DNA of 64,000 nt from Heterohyrax brucei (Eukaryota; Chordata; Mammalia; Hyracoidea; Procaviidae), in contig CM053140.1 of the NCBI GenBank assembly GCA_028571685.1, positions 20,069,501 through 20,133,500 on the forward strand, in the 5' to 3' direction. Within the stretch, counting starts at the first letter, position 1. Every line of letters starts with the position of its first letter. Positions 24,785 through 36,117 of this stretch are shown here, piece after piece. The position numbers and the translations under genes were made by a program. Under the pieces are notes generated by a model. It saw nothing but the letters and a program-made list of their open reading frames with translations, searched no databases and was not told the origin of the DNA.

Positions 24785-25330
24785 TTTGTTGTTGCCATTC
24801 ACTGTCTGGTTGACTGCAAGCAAGTGGCGTTACATCTCTGGGCCTCAGTTTCCTCATCTGTAAAGCAGTGTGAATACTACCTGCCTTGTGGGCCAAAAGA
24901 TGATTGATGGAGACCTGGAACAAGCATGTGGATGATGCTCAGCAATGTTGGTTCCTCCGCGATGAGAGAAATGAAAGCTTTCCCGTGGTAGGGAGCAGAG
25001 GTGACCAGTTAAGTGTACCTTACAACCTATACTTCAGGGCCTTGGCCAATCAGAATGGTCTGTGAGGAGGCCTGTGGCTCTGGAGGAGGGCCCAGGGGGT
25101 GGGGGAGATGGACGACTCCTCAGGGACTTAGGGACAATTGTTCCTTACCAATTGGCAGGAATGTAGTCCCGGCCTGTCCAGGCTCAAATTCCAGCTCTGC
25201 CACTTCCCAGCTGGATAATCTTGGACAAGCTGCCTTTCTGTGCCTCAGTTTTCCTTTTTGCACAATGGGATAACAATAGTACTGACCCCTCGAAGCAAAG
25301 GACGGTAAGGATTAAATGAGGTGACACTTG
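24785..25330 (+). repeat. Two MIR SINE fragments
   Basis: 24785-24920 (gcctcagtttcctcatctgt) and 25185-25330 (tccagctctgccacttccca, gattaaatgaggtgacac). The 260 bp between them is unique. Confidence 0.8.
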
Positions 25331-25344
25331 TGTCACTTTGTCTT

Positions 25345-25675
25345 ACTGGGGTGGCTCGCGTGCTGCTATGTTGCTGGAAGCTACGCCACCAGTAGTTCAA
25401 ATACCAGCAAGAGGACAGGCTCCTCTGGAGCTTCCGGATAAGAGACTAGGAAAAAAGGCCTAGCCAATGAAAGCCCTCAGACTTACAACAGATTATCACC
25501 TGCTACGGTGCTGGAAGATGAGCCCCCTAGGTTGAAAGACACTCGAAATACAGTGGCTTCAATATTGGACTTGAGCAGACAAACAGTGATGAAGATGGTA
25601 CGGGATCTGACAACATTTCATTCTACTGTACACAGGGTCACCGAGAGTCAGAGCTGACAACAACTAAGAAAACAC
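25345..25675 (+). repeat. RTE LINE, internally deleted (5' end joined to 3' end)
   Basis: The 5' part has gctggaagctacgccaccag and ggtgctggaagatgagcccc. The 3' part has gtgatgaagatggtacggga and gtcagagctgacaacaacta. I know this RTE layout from afrotherian genomes; the coding part is absent. Confidence 0.7.
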
Positions 25676-26890
25676 ACCACTTGTGACGTGCACACCTGGA
25701 CACGTGCTCAGCTACTCAGAAACAAATGGCAAATCAAACATACTGGCATCTGCCTAGAAAGGGGCTTCAGATTCCAGGTGTCTTTGCAAAGAAGAGTCAC
25801 TCTTGTCAGTGCCAGTAGTTCAGAATCACAGCAACGAGGGGGATGAGTGTTCTGCCCAGGTTCTCTCCTTGTCCCAGGAGCTTGTGGGTAAGTGTGCTGC
25901 TAGTGCAGTGAAGAGTCCCACGGCCCCCGCTTCAGCATCCTAGGGAATGCCTGGATCCATTTCTGAACATGTCCATTTCAGAGGTAAATGACATAGGGCA
26001 GGTTGTCACAGAGCAACACAGAGGACAGGTTGTCACCAGAGATGCAGATGAGGGGCAAGAAACCCTGAAAACCAAGGAATTCTATGACAAAGGAGAGGGT
26101 GGCCAGGACAAACAAGGAGCATGTCCCTTGTGATGAGACCCAGGCACCTTCAGTCATACTGAGAAGCATCTGTGTCTCTTTGCCTGATGGTTTTCTCCAA
26201 AGCTTAGACAAGTGCAGGGAAGTCACACCCTTCCAAAGCTAGAGGGGAGCCAGGGGATCAATACCTCACCTCCCTTGTCTCCCGTTCTGGATCCCTCTGA
26301 AGTGAGGGTTCTACACAGTCTCCAAGCTGCCCACAAGGGCACAATACCTGATGACTCAGGATCACCTCGCAGATAAGCTGCATGCACTTTGTTCAGGATT
26401 AGCTTCTAGGACATCCCAAACTAAAATAAGGCCTCTTTCCATCTCTCCAGACTACTTCTAGAGCAGACATGGGCCTGCTGAGTGGACTGAACTACTTTCC
26501 CAGCATCATAGTATGTTTACCTCAACACCTCTGATGTGCTAGGCGGAGCAAGCCATGAGTTCTCCTTGCCCCCTGGAACTGAGGCAGACTAGAGGCATTT
26601 AATGAAGAAATGTACACAATGAATGGGTTCATCCAGATGTGATGCATTCACAGAGGGAGCCAGGAAGGTGATAGCTTTGAGGATAGACAGCAGCATGGTA
26701 ACTAGTCTGGAGACCCAAGGAAGTGAGGTCTGGTGGATGAGGAGGAAGAATTGAGTCTGTAAGGGAAAACCTTTCTAGGATGAGAGAATGGCCGAGAGAG
26801 AGAGAGCCTGGGGTGGGAAGAAGCTTCTCAGGTTCAAGGAATGAGATGGGAAAAGGGCTGAGATTTGGATGGTGGCAGTGATGGTGGGGT
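25676..26890. other. No gene; mostly unique intron 3
   Basis: No named repeat except a weak L2-like stretch at about 26600-26800. Confidence 0.45.
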
Positions 26891-26896
26891 GAGAAG

Positions 26897-27103
26897 GAGC
26901 CCTGGTGGCACAGTGGCTAAACACTCCCCTGCTAACTTAAAGACTGGTGGTGCAACTCTACCAGCCACTCTATGGGAGAAAGATGTGGCAGGCTGCTTCT
27001 GTACAGATTACAACAGCCCTGGAAACTCTATGGGGCAATTCTACTCTGTCCTATAGGGTTGCTATCAGTTGAAACTGACTTGATGGCAATGAGTTTGGTT
27101 TTT
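26897..27103 (+). repeat. AfroSINE (A-type), long variant
   Basis: gagccctggtggcacagtgg, gagaaagatgtggcaggctg and ctgacttgatggcaatgag. Confidence 0.93.
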
Positions 27104-27187
27104 TAGGGATAGAGTGAGGTGAGTGTCATGCCATAAAGTAGGAGAAGCAGATGGGGGTCCTGGACTGTGCAACGATTCCCCAAAACC

Positions 27188-27243
27188 CCAAACCACACCC
27201 ACTACTTTTGAGTCAATTCTGACTCACAGCAATCCTATAGGAC
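27188..27243 (-). repeat. AfroSINE tail fragment
   Basis: Only the 3' third remains (ttttgagtcaattctgactc, caatcctataggac). Confidence 0.8.
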
Positions 27244-27427
27244 TTTTAATTCACTTGATCTGTCAATGTACTTGACTCTCTCTCCCCACCAGCTTTCTAA
27301 TATTAATTTGGGTTTCTCAAACTCTGTCATGGGTCATTAGATTATGCATCTTAGGCCTTTCCCTCTTGGCAGATGGGAAAGCTGTTTGTTGGAGAGTGGA
27401 CTGCTCTACCCAGACAGGGATGAGGTC

Positions 27428-27640
27428 TTCATTTATTCACTTCCCAAACATTAATGGAGTCTGGAACTAAGAACTCCCTGCCTGCATGCGGGAGACCGAG
27501 AATAAACCTCAAGAATACGCCAGGTGTCAGGGTGATGAGGATTAAGTAGAAAACAAAGTAGGGGAGGGGGAGAGGGTACTGGTGGTTCAGGTGGCATGAG
27601 GGAGGGGAGCGAGGAGCAGCTGTGGTTTTATGCCCCGTGT
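27428..27640 (-). repeat. L2-like LINE fragment
   Basis: tcttcatttattcacttccc, gaactccctgcctgcatgc and ggtgatgaggattaagtaga follow the antisense L2 start pattern. Confidence 0.5.
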
Positions 27641-27815
27641 CCACAGCAGCGCTGCTCGGCAGAAACATAATGAGAGCTGCATATGCAATTCTAAAGGTAG
27701 AAGGAAACAGACGAATTAATTCAAAGGGTAAAATGAAACAGGTGAATTAATTTTTATAATATATTTTACTGAGCCCATTCTACTTAAAATATTATTTCAA
27801 CAGGTGTTCAATATC

Positions 27816-28004
27816 TGGTTGACTGTCGAGTCACTGCTGACTCATATGTGTCAGAGTAGAACTCTGCTCCATAGGACTTCCGATGGGTGATTTTTGGGGA
27901 GTAGATTGCCAGGCCTTTCTTCCAAGGTGCTCTGGCTGGATGGAACGACCTCCAACCCCTTGGTTAGTAGTTGAGGGCGTTTACCATTTGTTCCACGCAG
28001 GGAC
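27816..28004 (-). repeat. B-type SINE in hAT
   Basis: gactgtcgagtcactgctga, gattgccaggcctttcttcc and cctccaaccccttggttagt. Confidence 0.85.
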
Positions 28005-28109
28005 TCTGCCATTACACTCGTATAAAAGATTACTAAGAAGACGTTTTACTTTCTTTCCTTTGGGTGAAATTTTAAAAATATGGCATGTATTCTATACTCA
28101 CCAAAGTGG

Positions 28110-28266
28110 AAAAAAACCAAACCTGCTGCCGTTGAGTCAATTCTGACTTACAGCAACGCTACAGAGTAGAACTACTCCACAGAGTTTCCAAGGAGAGGCT
28201 GGTGAATTTGAACCGCCAGCCTTGGTTGGCAGCCAAGCTCTTAGCCACTATGCCACCAGGGCTCCC
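28110..28266 (-). repeat. AfroSINE (A-type) in hAT
   Basis: ctgctgccgttgagtcaatt through tagccactatgccaccaggg. Confidence 0.93.
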
Positions 28267-28379
28267 TTCACAGTCACAGTGCATTTTGATTCAAGAGCTC
28301 AGTAGCCACCTGTGGCTAATATGAATGCACTGGACAGCCAGGCCCACAGGAAACGAGCTATGAGTCAACACTTGAAGAA

Positions 28380-28800
28380 ACTGAAGGATGAACCGTGGGA
28401 GTCTGGCAGGAAAACCCTCCAGCGGAGGGACTAGGGGGTGCAAAGTCCCTGAGGCTGGAGCACGCTGGTTTATCTGGGGAACACTAAGGAAGGCAGTGTG
28501 ACCAGAAACGAAGGAGGGGATCAGAGCAGTGGAGTGACATAGTAGGCCATGCAGGACTTTGTAGGCCACAGAGAAGACTTGGACTTTTGTCCTGAGTGAG
28601 GTAGAAGCCATGGATGACCATGAACAGAGGGGCGCTGTGATCCGACTTGTATTAAAATCCTTCTGGCTAGGGGACTGAACAGAGACTGCCGGGGTGAGGG
28701 CAGAAGCTGGGAGACTGGGGAGGAGGTGGTTCAGGTGAGCGATGAGAGGTCTGAACCAGGGAGCTTAAGGTGGACTCAGTAACACTGAGATAAACTAAAT
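28380..28800 (-). repeat. L2 LINE fragment
   Basis: Antisense L2 features: ggccatgcaggactttgtag, gagtgaggtagaagccatgg and gtattaaaatccttctggct. Confidence 0.65.
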
Positions 28801-29019
28801 CCTGCCCTTGGGGACCATGCAAGTGCTGGTAAGTGGATGAGAGGCTCAGCTACAAGTCCTTACGGCCCATGCGCGGCAGGAGGCACAGATGCAGAAGAAA
28901 TTTGTGCTGACAGGGAGAAGTGGGGACAGCATCGCCGCTGATCCCAGATCTAAGAAGGCAGCAACCCACAGTCAAAGAATCGCAGACTTTGGTGTCCTTC
29001 AGACTTGGGGTCAAACCCT

Positions 29020-29248
29020 GGTCCTGCATTTTTCGTGGTGTGATCTTTGCCAAATTCCTTAACTTCTCCAAGCCTCAGAAAGAAGACAGTCTGACCTCCC
29101 TCTTGCCTAGAACAACCCTGTCAGTATCTCCTACTTGCCTAAAACAGCACAGTACCTATCACATAGATTGCCAGGGCTTTCTTCCAAGGTGCCTCTGAGT
29201 GTACTGGACCCTCCAGCCCTTCGGTTAGCACCACCCAGGGGCCCCACC
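29020..29248. repeat. MIR fragment (+) and B-type SINE head fragment (-)
   Basis: 29020-29110 is MIR-like (caaattccttaacttctcca). 29165-29248 is B-type (ttgccagggctttcttccaa, gcccttcggttagcaccacc). 29249-29285 resembles the interior of the hAT at 27648. Confidence 0.65.
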
Positions 29249-29299
29249 ATCATATAAAAGATTATTAATCAGACACTGTACATTTTTTTTCCTTGGACC

Positions 29300-30125
29300 A
29301 AAAAGAAGACTTTGATCTCCGGACCCCCTCTCTCTGGAAGACTGTGAAAGAATTCAGAGGGGAAAGGATGCGGGGGTTGGGGAGTGAGGGGGACCTCCCT
29401 TAGGGCAGTGCCGGGAGAGAGGTCAGGTGGGCTGGGTGCTGCAGGCTGGGGAGATGGCTCTGCCCTACAGACACTGGAAGTCATGTAAGGTTTCAGAGCA
29501 GGCAAGGGCTGCGATTAGGGCTGGCGTTGGGAAGACAACCCTGACAGCTGAGAGGACAGATTGGTGGTGATGGAAGCAGGAGTTAGAAGGGAGCCGCAGG
29601 AGCAGGCCGGCGTAATGAGGGCTGGAACTAGGACAAAGGCAGTGGGAGTACAAAAGAGGCCCCAGGTTATATATAGCTGCCGTGACTGCCGTGTACTGGA
29701 GCTCGTCCGGCTCAGCCAAGCCTTCCTGCATCCCCACGGTAGGCAGCAGTTGGCCCATTTTACAGAGGAGGAAACTAAGCCCAGAGAAGTTCTCAACACA
29801 TGGAATAATGAACCCAGGGCCACAGGACCTCAGAACCCGGGTTCTCACTGACTTGCATGGATGGAGGCTTTACTGCCTCGTGTGGATGGAGTGGGGCCAT
29901 GGTGGGGACAAAAGAGAAGAGTGGCCTCCTTACTTCCTGGTTCAGAATGAGCCACCAGATGAATGGTTCACCTGTTTATTCTGCTAGAGTTTACTGAACA
30001 CGCAGAAATACTCAGTATGTACACAAATACACAGTACGTCAGATGGAGAGAGCACCACAGCAGCCACCAGGACTGAGCGTGGGGTGGGAGAGAGCAGATT
30101 CAGGGTGACTCCAAGACGCTGGCCT
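29300..30125. other. No gene; L2 and MIR traces
   Basis: 29480-29620 looks like antisense L2 (cagagcaggcaagggctgcg) and 29740-29850 like MIR (cattttacagaggaggaaac). The open frames here are not supported. Confidence 0.45.
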
Positions 30126-30130
30126 GGACT

Positions 30131-30289
30131 GAGCCCTGGTGATGCAGTGGTTAAGAGTTAGTTTGGCTGCTAACCAAAAGGTCGGCAGTTCGAATCCACC
30201 AACCACTCCTTGGAAGCCCTATGGGGCAGTTCTGCTCTGTTCTATAGGGCCGCTTTGAGTCATCATCGACTTGATGGCAGTGGGTTTAT
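30131..30289 (+). repeat. AfroSINE (A-type)
   Basis: Well preserved: ctgctaaccaaaaggtcggc, agttcgaatccacca and ctccttggaagccctatggg. Confidence 0.95.
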
Positions 30290-30295
30290 GGGCAC

Positions 30296-30490
30296 CTGAA
30301 GTAGGTGATGCAAATGGTTAACACATTTGGCTGTCAATGAAGGGGCTGGAGGTTGGGGTCTACTCAAAGGTGCCTCAGAAGAAAGGCCTGGCAATGTGCT
30401 TCCAAACCAATCGGCCACTGAAAACCTTCCTGAGCACAGTTCTACTTTGACACACTTAATCGCAGTGGACTCGATGGCAGTTGTTTTTTA
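30296..30490 (+). repeat. B-type SINE
   Basis: aggtgatgcaaatggttaac, gcctcagaagaaaggcctgg and tctactttgacacac. It lies directly after an A-type copy. Confidence 0.88.
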
Positions 30491-30569
30491 TCTTTTAATC
30501 TGAATGGTAGAGCTGCCATCATTCGAGATGGGGTAGAGGCAGGGAGTAAGTTTGGGGGAAGATGTGGGG

Positions 30570-30998
30570 CTGGGCTGAAGATATGATGAGTTGAAGCTGC
30601 CCTTTCCTACAACTCCCTCATTAAAACCTTCCGATTCTGATGGCTTCCATCAGGCTTGGAATACAACCCAAGCTCCTCATCAGGATCACGCTACAAGGAC
30701 CCCACGGACCAGCATGCCTCTGTTTCCCCACTCTCAGATGGCTTTCAATCTTCCTCTCTCTCCTAGCTGGCTCTTCAAATCCTTCAGGGCACAGTTCAGA
30801 TTTTCCCTTCTCAGAGGGGATTCCTTGTCTCTGCTAGCTGACAAGACCGAGCCCTCCACTCTCCAGAATGACAGTTTACTCATTTGTATTTACCATTCAT
30901 CGTGTCTTCTGGAATGCCAGCTGCCTGAGGGCGGAGACCTTCCTAGTGACACCTTTCAGGGCTCAGAAGACACTCAACAAATACTTGCTGAATGAATA
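30570..30998 (+). repeat. L2 LINE 3' end
   Basis: atacaacccaagctcctcat, ttcaaatccttcagggcaca, ggaatgccagctgcctgagg and aaatacttgctgaatgaat. Confidence 0.8.
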
Positions 30999-31369
30999 AG
31001 GAAGTGCTCAGGCATGTGTTAGAGTAGACCGGCTATCCCAGGGTAGAGGAGATTTGTCACAAAGATGGAGAAGTCGCAGAAGCGGAAGGAGGACAAGGAG
31101 AGCACACAATCCCAGGAGTCAGGTTAGAATGTATTTTGAAAATAGCATGGCAATTGACTTCCAGGGAAGTGCAGGAGACAGGAAGGATGCAGAGCAGTGG
31201 GCAATCCCATCACTGGGGAGTGTGCCATGGTGCGGACAGGAGGGACCTTGCCGCTGCCAGGGGAATGAGAAGGAGGGCGAGGAGCTGGGATTGAGCCTGG
31301 TTCCTGGGTGGGAGAGAACTGAGCGTCTGTTCAGGGAGAGAAACTAGCGATGCAGCCCTTGGCTTTCGG

Positions 31370-31550
31370 TGCAGTCACTGCCCAACACGGTAACCGCCAG
31401 CCACATACAGCCATTTCAACAGACATTTAAATTAATTTAAATAAAATGAAATGAAAATTTCAGTTCCTCAGGCACACCAGCTGCATTTCAAGGACTCATT
31501 AGCTACATGTGCACAGGACAGACACTGACATTTCCACAGTGGGATTTTTA
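31370..31550 (-). mobile_element. hAT-type MER element (MER58-like)
   Basis: cggtaaccgccagccacata, gacatttaaattaatttaaa and ttagctacatgtgcacagga. Confidence 0.7.
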
Positions 31551-31559
31551 TGGGATGGC

Positions 31560-31763
31560 CCAAACCCAACTCACGGCCGTTGAGTCCATTCTGACTCATA
31601 ACGACCCTATAGAGCAGAGTAGAACTGCCCCATAGGGTTCCCAAGGCTGTAATCTTTAGGGAAGCAGACTGCCACATTTTTCTCCTGCAGAGCAGTGGGT
31701 GGGTTTCAACCGCCAACCTTTCGGTTAGCTGCCAAGGGTTTAACTAGTGCAACGCCAGGACGC
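31560..31763 (-). repeat. AfroSINE (A-type), long variant
   Basis: cacggccgttgagtccattc, gctgtaatctttagggaagc and cctttcggttagctgccaag. Confidence 0.93.
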
Positions 31764-31797
31764 CTTTACTGGACGGCACTCTTCCAGAATGTCCAAG

Positions 31798-32215
31798 CCA
31801 GTGCTGCTGTTGTAGCTGCTTCTGAGTCAGCTCTGACTCCTGGCAGCCTCATGGAGACCACAGCGAAGCCTCTCCTGGTCCTGGGCCATGTTCACAACTG
31901 TTGGCATGTTCTGGTCCTCGGTTGTAACTGTTGTGTCAATTCATCTCACTGTGGGATTGCCTCATTTTCAATGACCCTCTACCAAACACGGAAACCCTGG
32001 TGGCTTGGTGGTTAAGCGCTACAATTGCCAACCAGAAGGTCGGCAGTCCAAATTCACCAGGCGCCCCTTGGAAACTCTATGGGGCAGTTTTGTTCTATCT
32101 ATAGGGTCGCTATAAGTCAGAATCGACTGGATGGCAGTAGGCTTGGTTTTGGGTCTGCTACCCACAATGTCCTATTCTGGTGACTTTCTTGATATCATAA
32201 TCAAAAGCACGTGAG
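31798..32215 (-). repeat. RTE LINE 3' end, split by an AfroSINE
   Basis: 31798-31988 (tctgagtcagctctgactcc, gtgtcaattcatctcactgt, aatgaccctctaccaaa) and 32150-32215 (acccacaatgtcctattctg) read as one antisense RTE 3' end. Confidence 0.75.
31991..32146 (+). repeat. AfroSINE (A-type) inside the RTE LINE
   Basis: gaaaccctggtggcttggtg, aactctatggggcagttttg and aatcgactggatggcagtag. Confidence 0.94.
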
Positions 32216-32289
32216 TGGACATCTCACCTTCCAGGGAGCATGGTGTTTCTTCCAATACAACCAGAATGTTCCACCAATGCACTAGGACA

Positions 32290-32380
32290 AGAATCAACTG
32301 TTTTGTTCACAACTGTATCCCAGTATGTAAAATGATGCCTGGTATACAGTAGTTGCTCAATAAATGCTTTCTGGGTGAAT
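32290..32380 (+). repeat. L2 3' tail
   Basis: tgttttgttcacaactgtat, tgcctggtatacagtagttg and ctcaataaatgctttctggg. Confidence 0.8.
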
Positions 32381-33130
32381 AACAAAGGAGAAGTAAAAAT
32401 ATAGGCAACTGTGGAGAGGACTAATGGATCACGTTCTAGAAGATAGAAGGGTGGGTAAAACAGACTCACCTTAAACTAGGAAAAGGATCACGGAAGACAT
32501 CGAGGGTTGCCTATCTAATACCCTACACCGTTCCTGCTGGCAGAGGACACTTCTTCTCAGAAAGGCCGAACGTGCCCTATAGGCTCTTTCCCAGGATTTC
32601 TTCCTACAGAGCAACTGTCACGTGGCCCAGTCGTGTGCCTAAAGGAGCTGTATGGAAGTGCATTGGGAAATTTTGGGGAAGGGTTGCCTCTCTTGAGAGG
32701 AGTCACAGAAGCCTGATCCTCCTCTTCTTTGATCAGATGCTTTTGTTTCAATAGGGGCTAGTGGGGTAGAAAAACAGACTTGCTTTAAACTAAGGCTTAA
32801 ACTCATCTTGGCCCTGAAGCAGTCATCTTGAAATCATAAGGGGTAAAAGATACAAAGCCATCTTCTACGGTGAGGATGACAGGGTGGAAAGATGGAAGGA
32901 GTTCCTTTGAGATGTTGCTGAACCACTGAACCAACCCTAAAGCTGTGTAGCCTCCAGAATTCCTGTAATATGGATAACCTTTAGAGCAGTTAAGAGTTAA
33001 GAAAGCCTGAGTTCAGATCCTGTCTTCTTCAATCATTAGCTGTGAGGCCTTAGGAAAGTTACTTAACTTTTCCATGCCTCGTGTCCTCAGCTGTAAAATG
33101 AGGATGGTAATAGTACCCTCTTAGAGGCTG
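32381..33130 (+). other. Unique sequence, then a MIR
   Basis: No gene. A MIR lies at about 32985-33130 (gccttaggaaagttacttaa, tcagctgtaaaatgagga). Confidence 0.65.
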
Positions 33131-33134
33131 CTGA

Positions 33135-33322
33135 GGACCCTGGTGGCACAGCGGTTACAGCACTCGACTGCTAACCCAAGATCAGTAATTCAAACCCACC
33201 AGCTGCTCCTGGGAGAAAGCTGTAGCAGCCTGCTTCTGTAAAGATTACAGCCCTACAGGGGAAGTTGTTCTCTGTCCTATAGGGTCACTATGAATCAGAA
33301 TCAACTTGACAGCAATGAGTTT
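33135..33322 (+). repeat. AfroSINE (A-type), long variant
   Basis: ccctggtggcacagcggtta, ctgcttctgtaaagattaca and cagaatcaacttgacagcaa. It sits within the MIR and unique flank. Confidence 0.94.
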
Positions 33323-33431
33323 GGGTATTTTTACAGGTTTCTGTGAGGCTTAACTGAATTAATTTCTCTAATACACTAGAATTTAGTTAAGTCCTACATA
33401 AATTTCTTTTTGGTACACCAACATTTCCCTA

Positions 33432-33555
33432 ACAGCTGCAACAATGGGCTCAAACATACCAACAGTCATGAAGCCAGTGTAGGACTAGATGAGGTTTCGT
33501 TCTGTGCGTGGGTCACCAAGACAGATTTGACTTGATGGCAAACAACAACATACAA
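33432..33555 (+). repeat. RTE LINE 3' end fragment
   Basis: ctgcaacaatgggctcaaac, gaggtttcgttctgtgcgtg and tgacttgatggcaaacaaca. Confidence 0.75.
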
Positions 33556-35130
33556 ACGTTTGCTTTCGTCATTGTCCCTTTCATTCTGTTACTTGCAGTT
33601 AAGTTATACCAGAACCAAATGAAAAAGGAAGCAACTTCCTTTGAATTTACACTCTTGGCTGGGATGTGTGCCTGTAGCTTTACACACCAACATCCCCAGT
33701 GTATTACCAGGGGAGTGTTCTCTTCTCTGTCTTATTGATAGGGAAACTGAGACTTGAAGGTGTGAAGCTCCTTACCTATGGTTGCAGGGCTAAAATGTGG
33801 CACCTGGTCTTCCGTCTGGCTTTGCCTTTGAACATAGGCAGGAGCTGTATTTTCTCTGCTGCTCTACTTACAGCAGAGCAACTAACATCTGCCAGGTGGA
33901 TGAGAAGGAGAACACGTGCAAAGGCCCTAGGATCGGAAAGAGTAAGAGAAGAAAGGGCAGGAGACAGACAGAGAGAGGAGGAGATGGAAGCATGGTCAGA
34001 AGGCAGGGGCGGGGGGCAGAAGAGGGCAGCTGTGGCCCTCCCAACCTCGAGTTAGGTGAAGTACCAGTCCCTTACAGTCCCAGATGTGAGTCTTGCTGAC
34101 ATGTGTCCCTAGCAGCATATCTGCTCCTCACTCATTTATGTTCTCACAGTTCACAGATTATGTACTTGCGTTTTGAGTTTGTTCTTCCATTACCTGGTTT
34201 ACCCTCTCTTGGGGAAACTATTTCTAGAATCCTCCTTTTTGTTTTAGACTCTCAAGTGTAAAGAATCAAATTAATTGCTCTCAATTCATGGCACATGACC
34301 ATCTTGGGTCTTTGCAGTGTCTTGCTTTTTTGTTCATCTACTCACTCATTCTTTTTTACCCCCACAATGTATTGTTACAGAGGGTTCCTTATCCCCATAC
34401 CCTACTCTTTATCTTCTTCCTCAAGGGCAACCAATGCAATGTTTAATTTGGTCTTATTTGAGCAGCTTCTTGAAAAACATGTGCATTATTTTGAGTGTGT
34501 CTATTTTTAATCCACAATGGATTAAATGGCACAAAGTCAGAGAAATTCTGTTGCTTCCTATTTTCCCTTAGAATCATGTTGAAACTCATCCATAGCTACG
34601 GTCGTGGGCTCTGAGGCTCTCCCTGGTCTCCTTGGGTGTACTTGCCATGTCTCACCTCCCTGCCTCCCGGGGATGGATACTACGTGGTTGCTAACTGTCC
34701 CTTCCCAGATGGCGCTGGAGTGACTTTTTGCACTTGCCTCTTACAGATCCAGCGAGAGTCTCCCTCAGGGGTTACCTGGCACTAGCTGCTAACTGGAACA
34801 AGTACTGCCTGTGACTCCTCCAACTGGCTGCTCAGGCCATGCCTCCACGAGTGGGACAGGGGTTTCCAGTGTCCCCCACACTCCCACCCACTCTTGGTTT
34901 AGCCCCTTTCTAATTTTCCCAGAAAAAAAGCATAAAAAGACATTTGTTTTGATTTTCATCTTCCTGGTTGCAAGGGATTTTGGGCCTTATGGTCTATCTT
35001 TATTAGCTTTTCTGATTCTTCCTAATTTGCCTGTTCGTGTTTTTGTTGCTTTCTTCTTGGGGCGCTGTGTTATTCTTGCAGACATGCAGGGTTTCCCTGT
35101 ATGGACTTTTTTCATAATTTATTTAATTTT
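33556..35130. other. No gene; MIR trace
   Basis: 33700-33840 is MIR-like (tgatagggaaactgagactt). A 132-codon plus-strand frame at 34811-35209 is hydrophobic but runs into R1 and has no recognisable family. The rest is unassigned. Confidence 0.5.
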
Positions 35131-35870
35131 TGTCATTGTTGTTGCTGTTGAGAATATACACAGCAACACATATACCAATTCGACAGTTTCTACATTTATA
35201 ATTCAGTGACACTGATTATATTCTTTGAGTTGGCCAACCATTGTCACTCTCCTTTTCTGAGATGTTTCTCCCTCATAATATAAACTCCAGCCCCGCCCCC
35301 CCGCAAGTTTTCCATCCAACCTTTCGAGTTGCTGCTGTCAACCTGATTCTATCCAGACAGGATCTTTTATTTATTTATTGTGATTGAGTGAAAGTATACA
35401 ATCCAGCGGAAATTGGCATGCCTGCCTACATGCAGCTCCTACTGCTCTCTGTGCCTGGTGACAGCACACACCTCCTTTCTGTTCTATACATGTCATATCC
35501 TCTTAACAATCTCCTGTCCCCTCTTCTCCACCCTCTCCACTCCCCTCTAGTGAGAGGCCAGTAGGACGACATCCTATAGACGCATACAGCCATAAAGTGC
35601 ACACACAATATGGTCACTCTAGACAGGATCTTAAAAGAGCAAATGATCAAGGCAGACATTCTTTACAAGTTAAGTGAGTGGATTGTTCAGTTTCAAGAAG
35701 ACTTCAGGAGGTATTTTTGGCTTAAGGTTTAGAGATCATCTCAGGGCAAAAGTTTTGGGGGTTCATCTAGCCTCCACAGCTCCAGAAAAATCCAAGTTCC
35801 ATAAATGTCTGAAATTTTGTTCTGCATTTCCCCCCCCCTTGATTAAGTTTCTTCTGTAGTGCTTGTATTG
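35131..35870 (-). repeat. R1 repeat copy 3, split by a retroposon
   Basis: Antisense R1: gctgttgagaatatacacag, cacatataccaattcgacag, ggcagacattctttacaagt and ggtttagagatcatctcagg. Confidence 0.75.
35367..35620 (-). mobile_element. 254-bp retroposon with perfect 12-bp target duplication
   Basis: Flanked by identical agacaggatctt at 35355-35366 and 35621-35632. Its left edge ttatttatttattg is an inverted (AAAT)n tail. The body is not a SINE type seen elsewhere here. It is probably a 5'-truncated L1 3' end. Confidence 0.85.
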
Positions 35871-36117
35871 TCTTGATTAGTGCTGTCTGGTAGAACTTTA
35901 CCCATAGTTTACATATGCACTGTCCAACAGGGCAGTCACTAACCACGTGTGGCTGTTGAACAGTTCAAGGGTGACTAGGTGTGAGTGAGGAACTAAGTAT
36001 TTTTTTTAACTGTGGGAAAATCTATGTGACATAAAATTTGCCATTTTAGCCATCTCTCAGTGTACAATTCAGTGGCATTAATTACATTCACAGCGTTGTG
36101 CAAACATCACCAATATA

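Larger units (their letters stand above)
27648..28343. mobile_element. hAT-type MER element (MER58-like) hosting two SINEs
   Basis: It starts cagcgctgctcggcagaaac and ends agtagccacctgtggctaat, then gcactggacagc. The termini are inverted imperfect repeats. The interior pieces are 27700-27815, 28005-28109 and 28267-28343. Confidence 0.75.

Noticed and set aside
34811..35209. 132-codon hydrophobic plus-strand frame resembling a membrane protein
   Set aside because: T-rich sequence gives Phe/Leu/Ile codons by composition; the end runs into the antisense R1 repeat.
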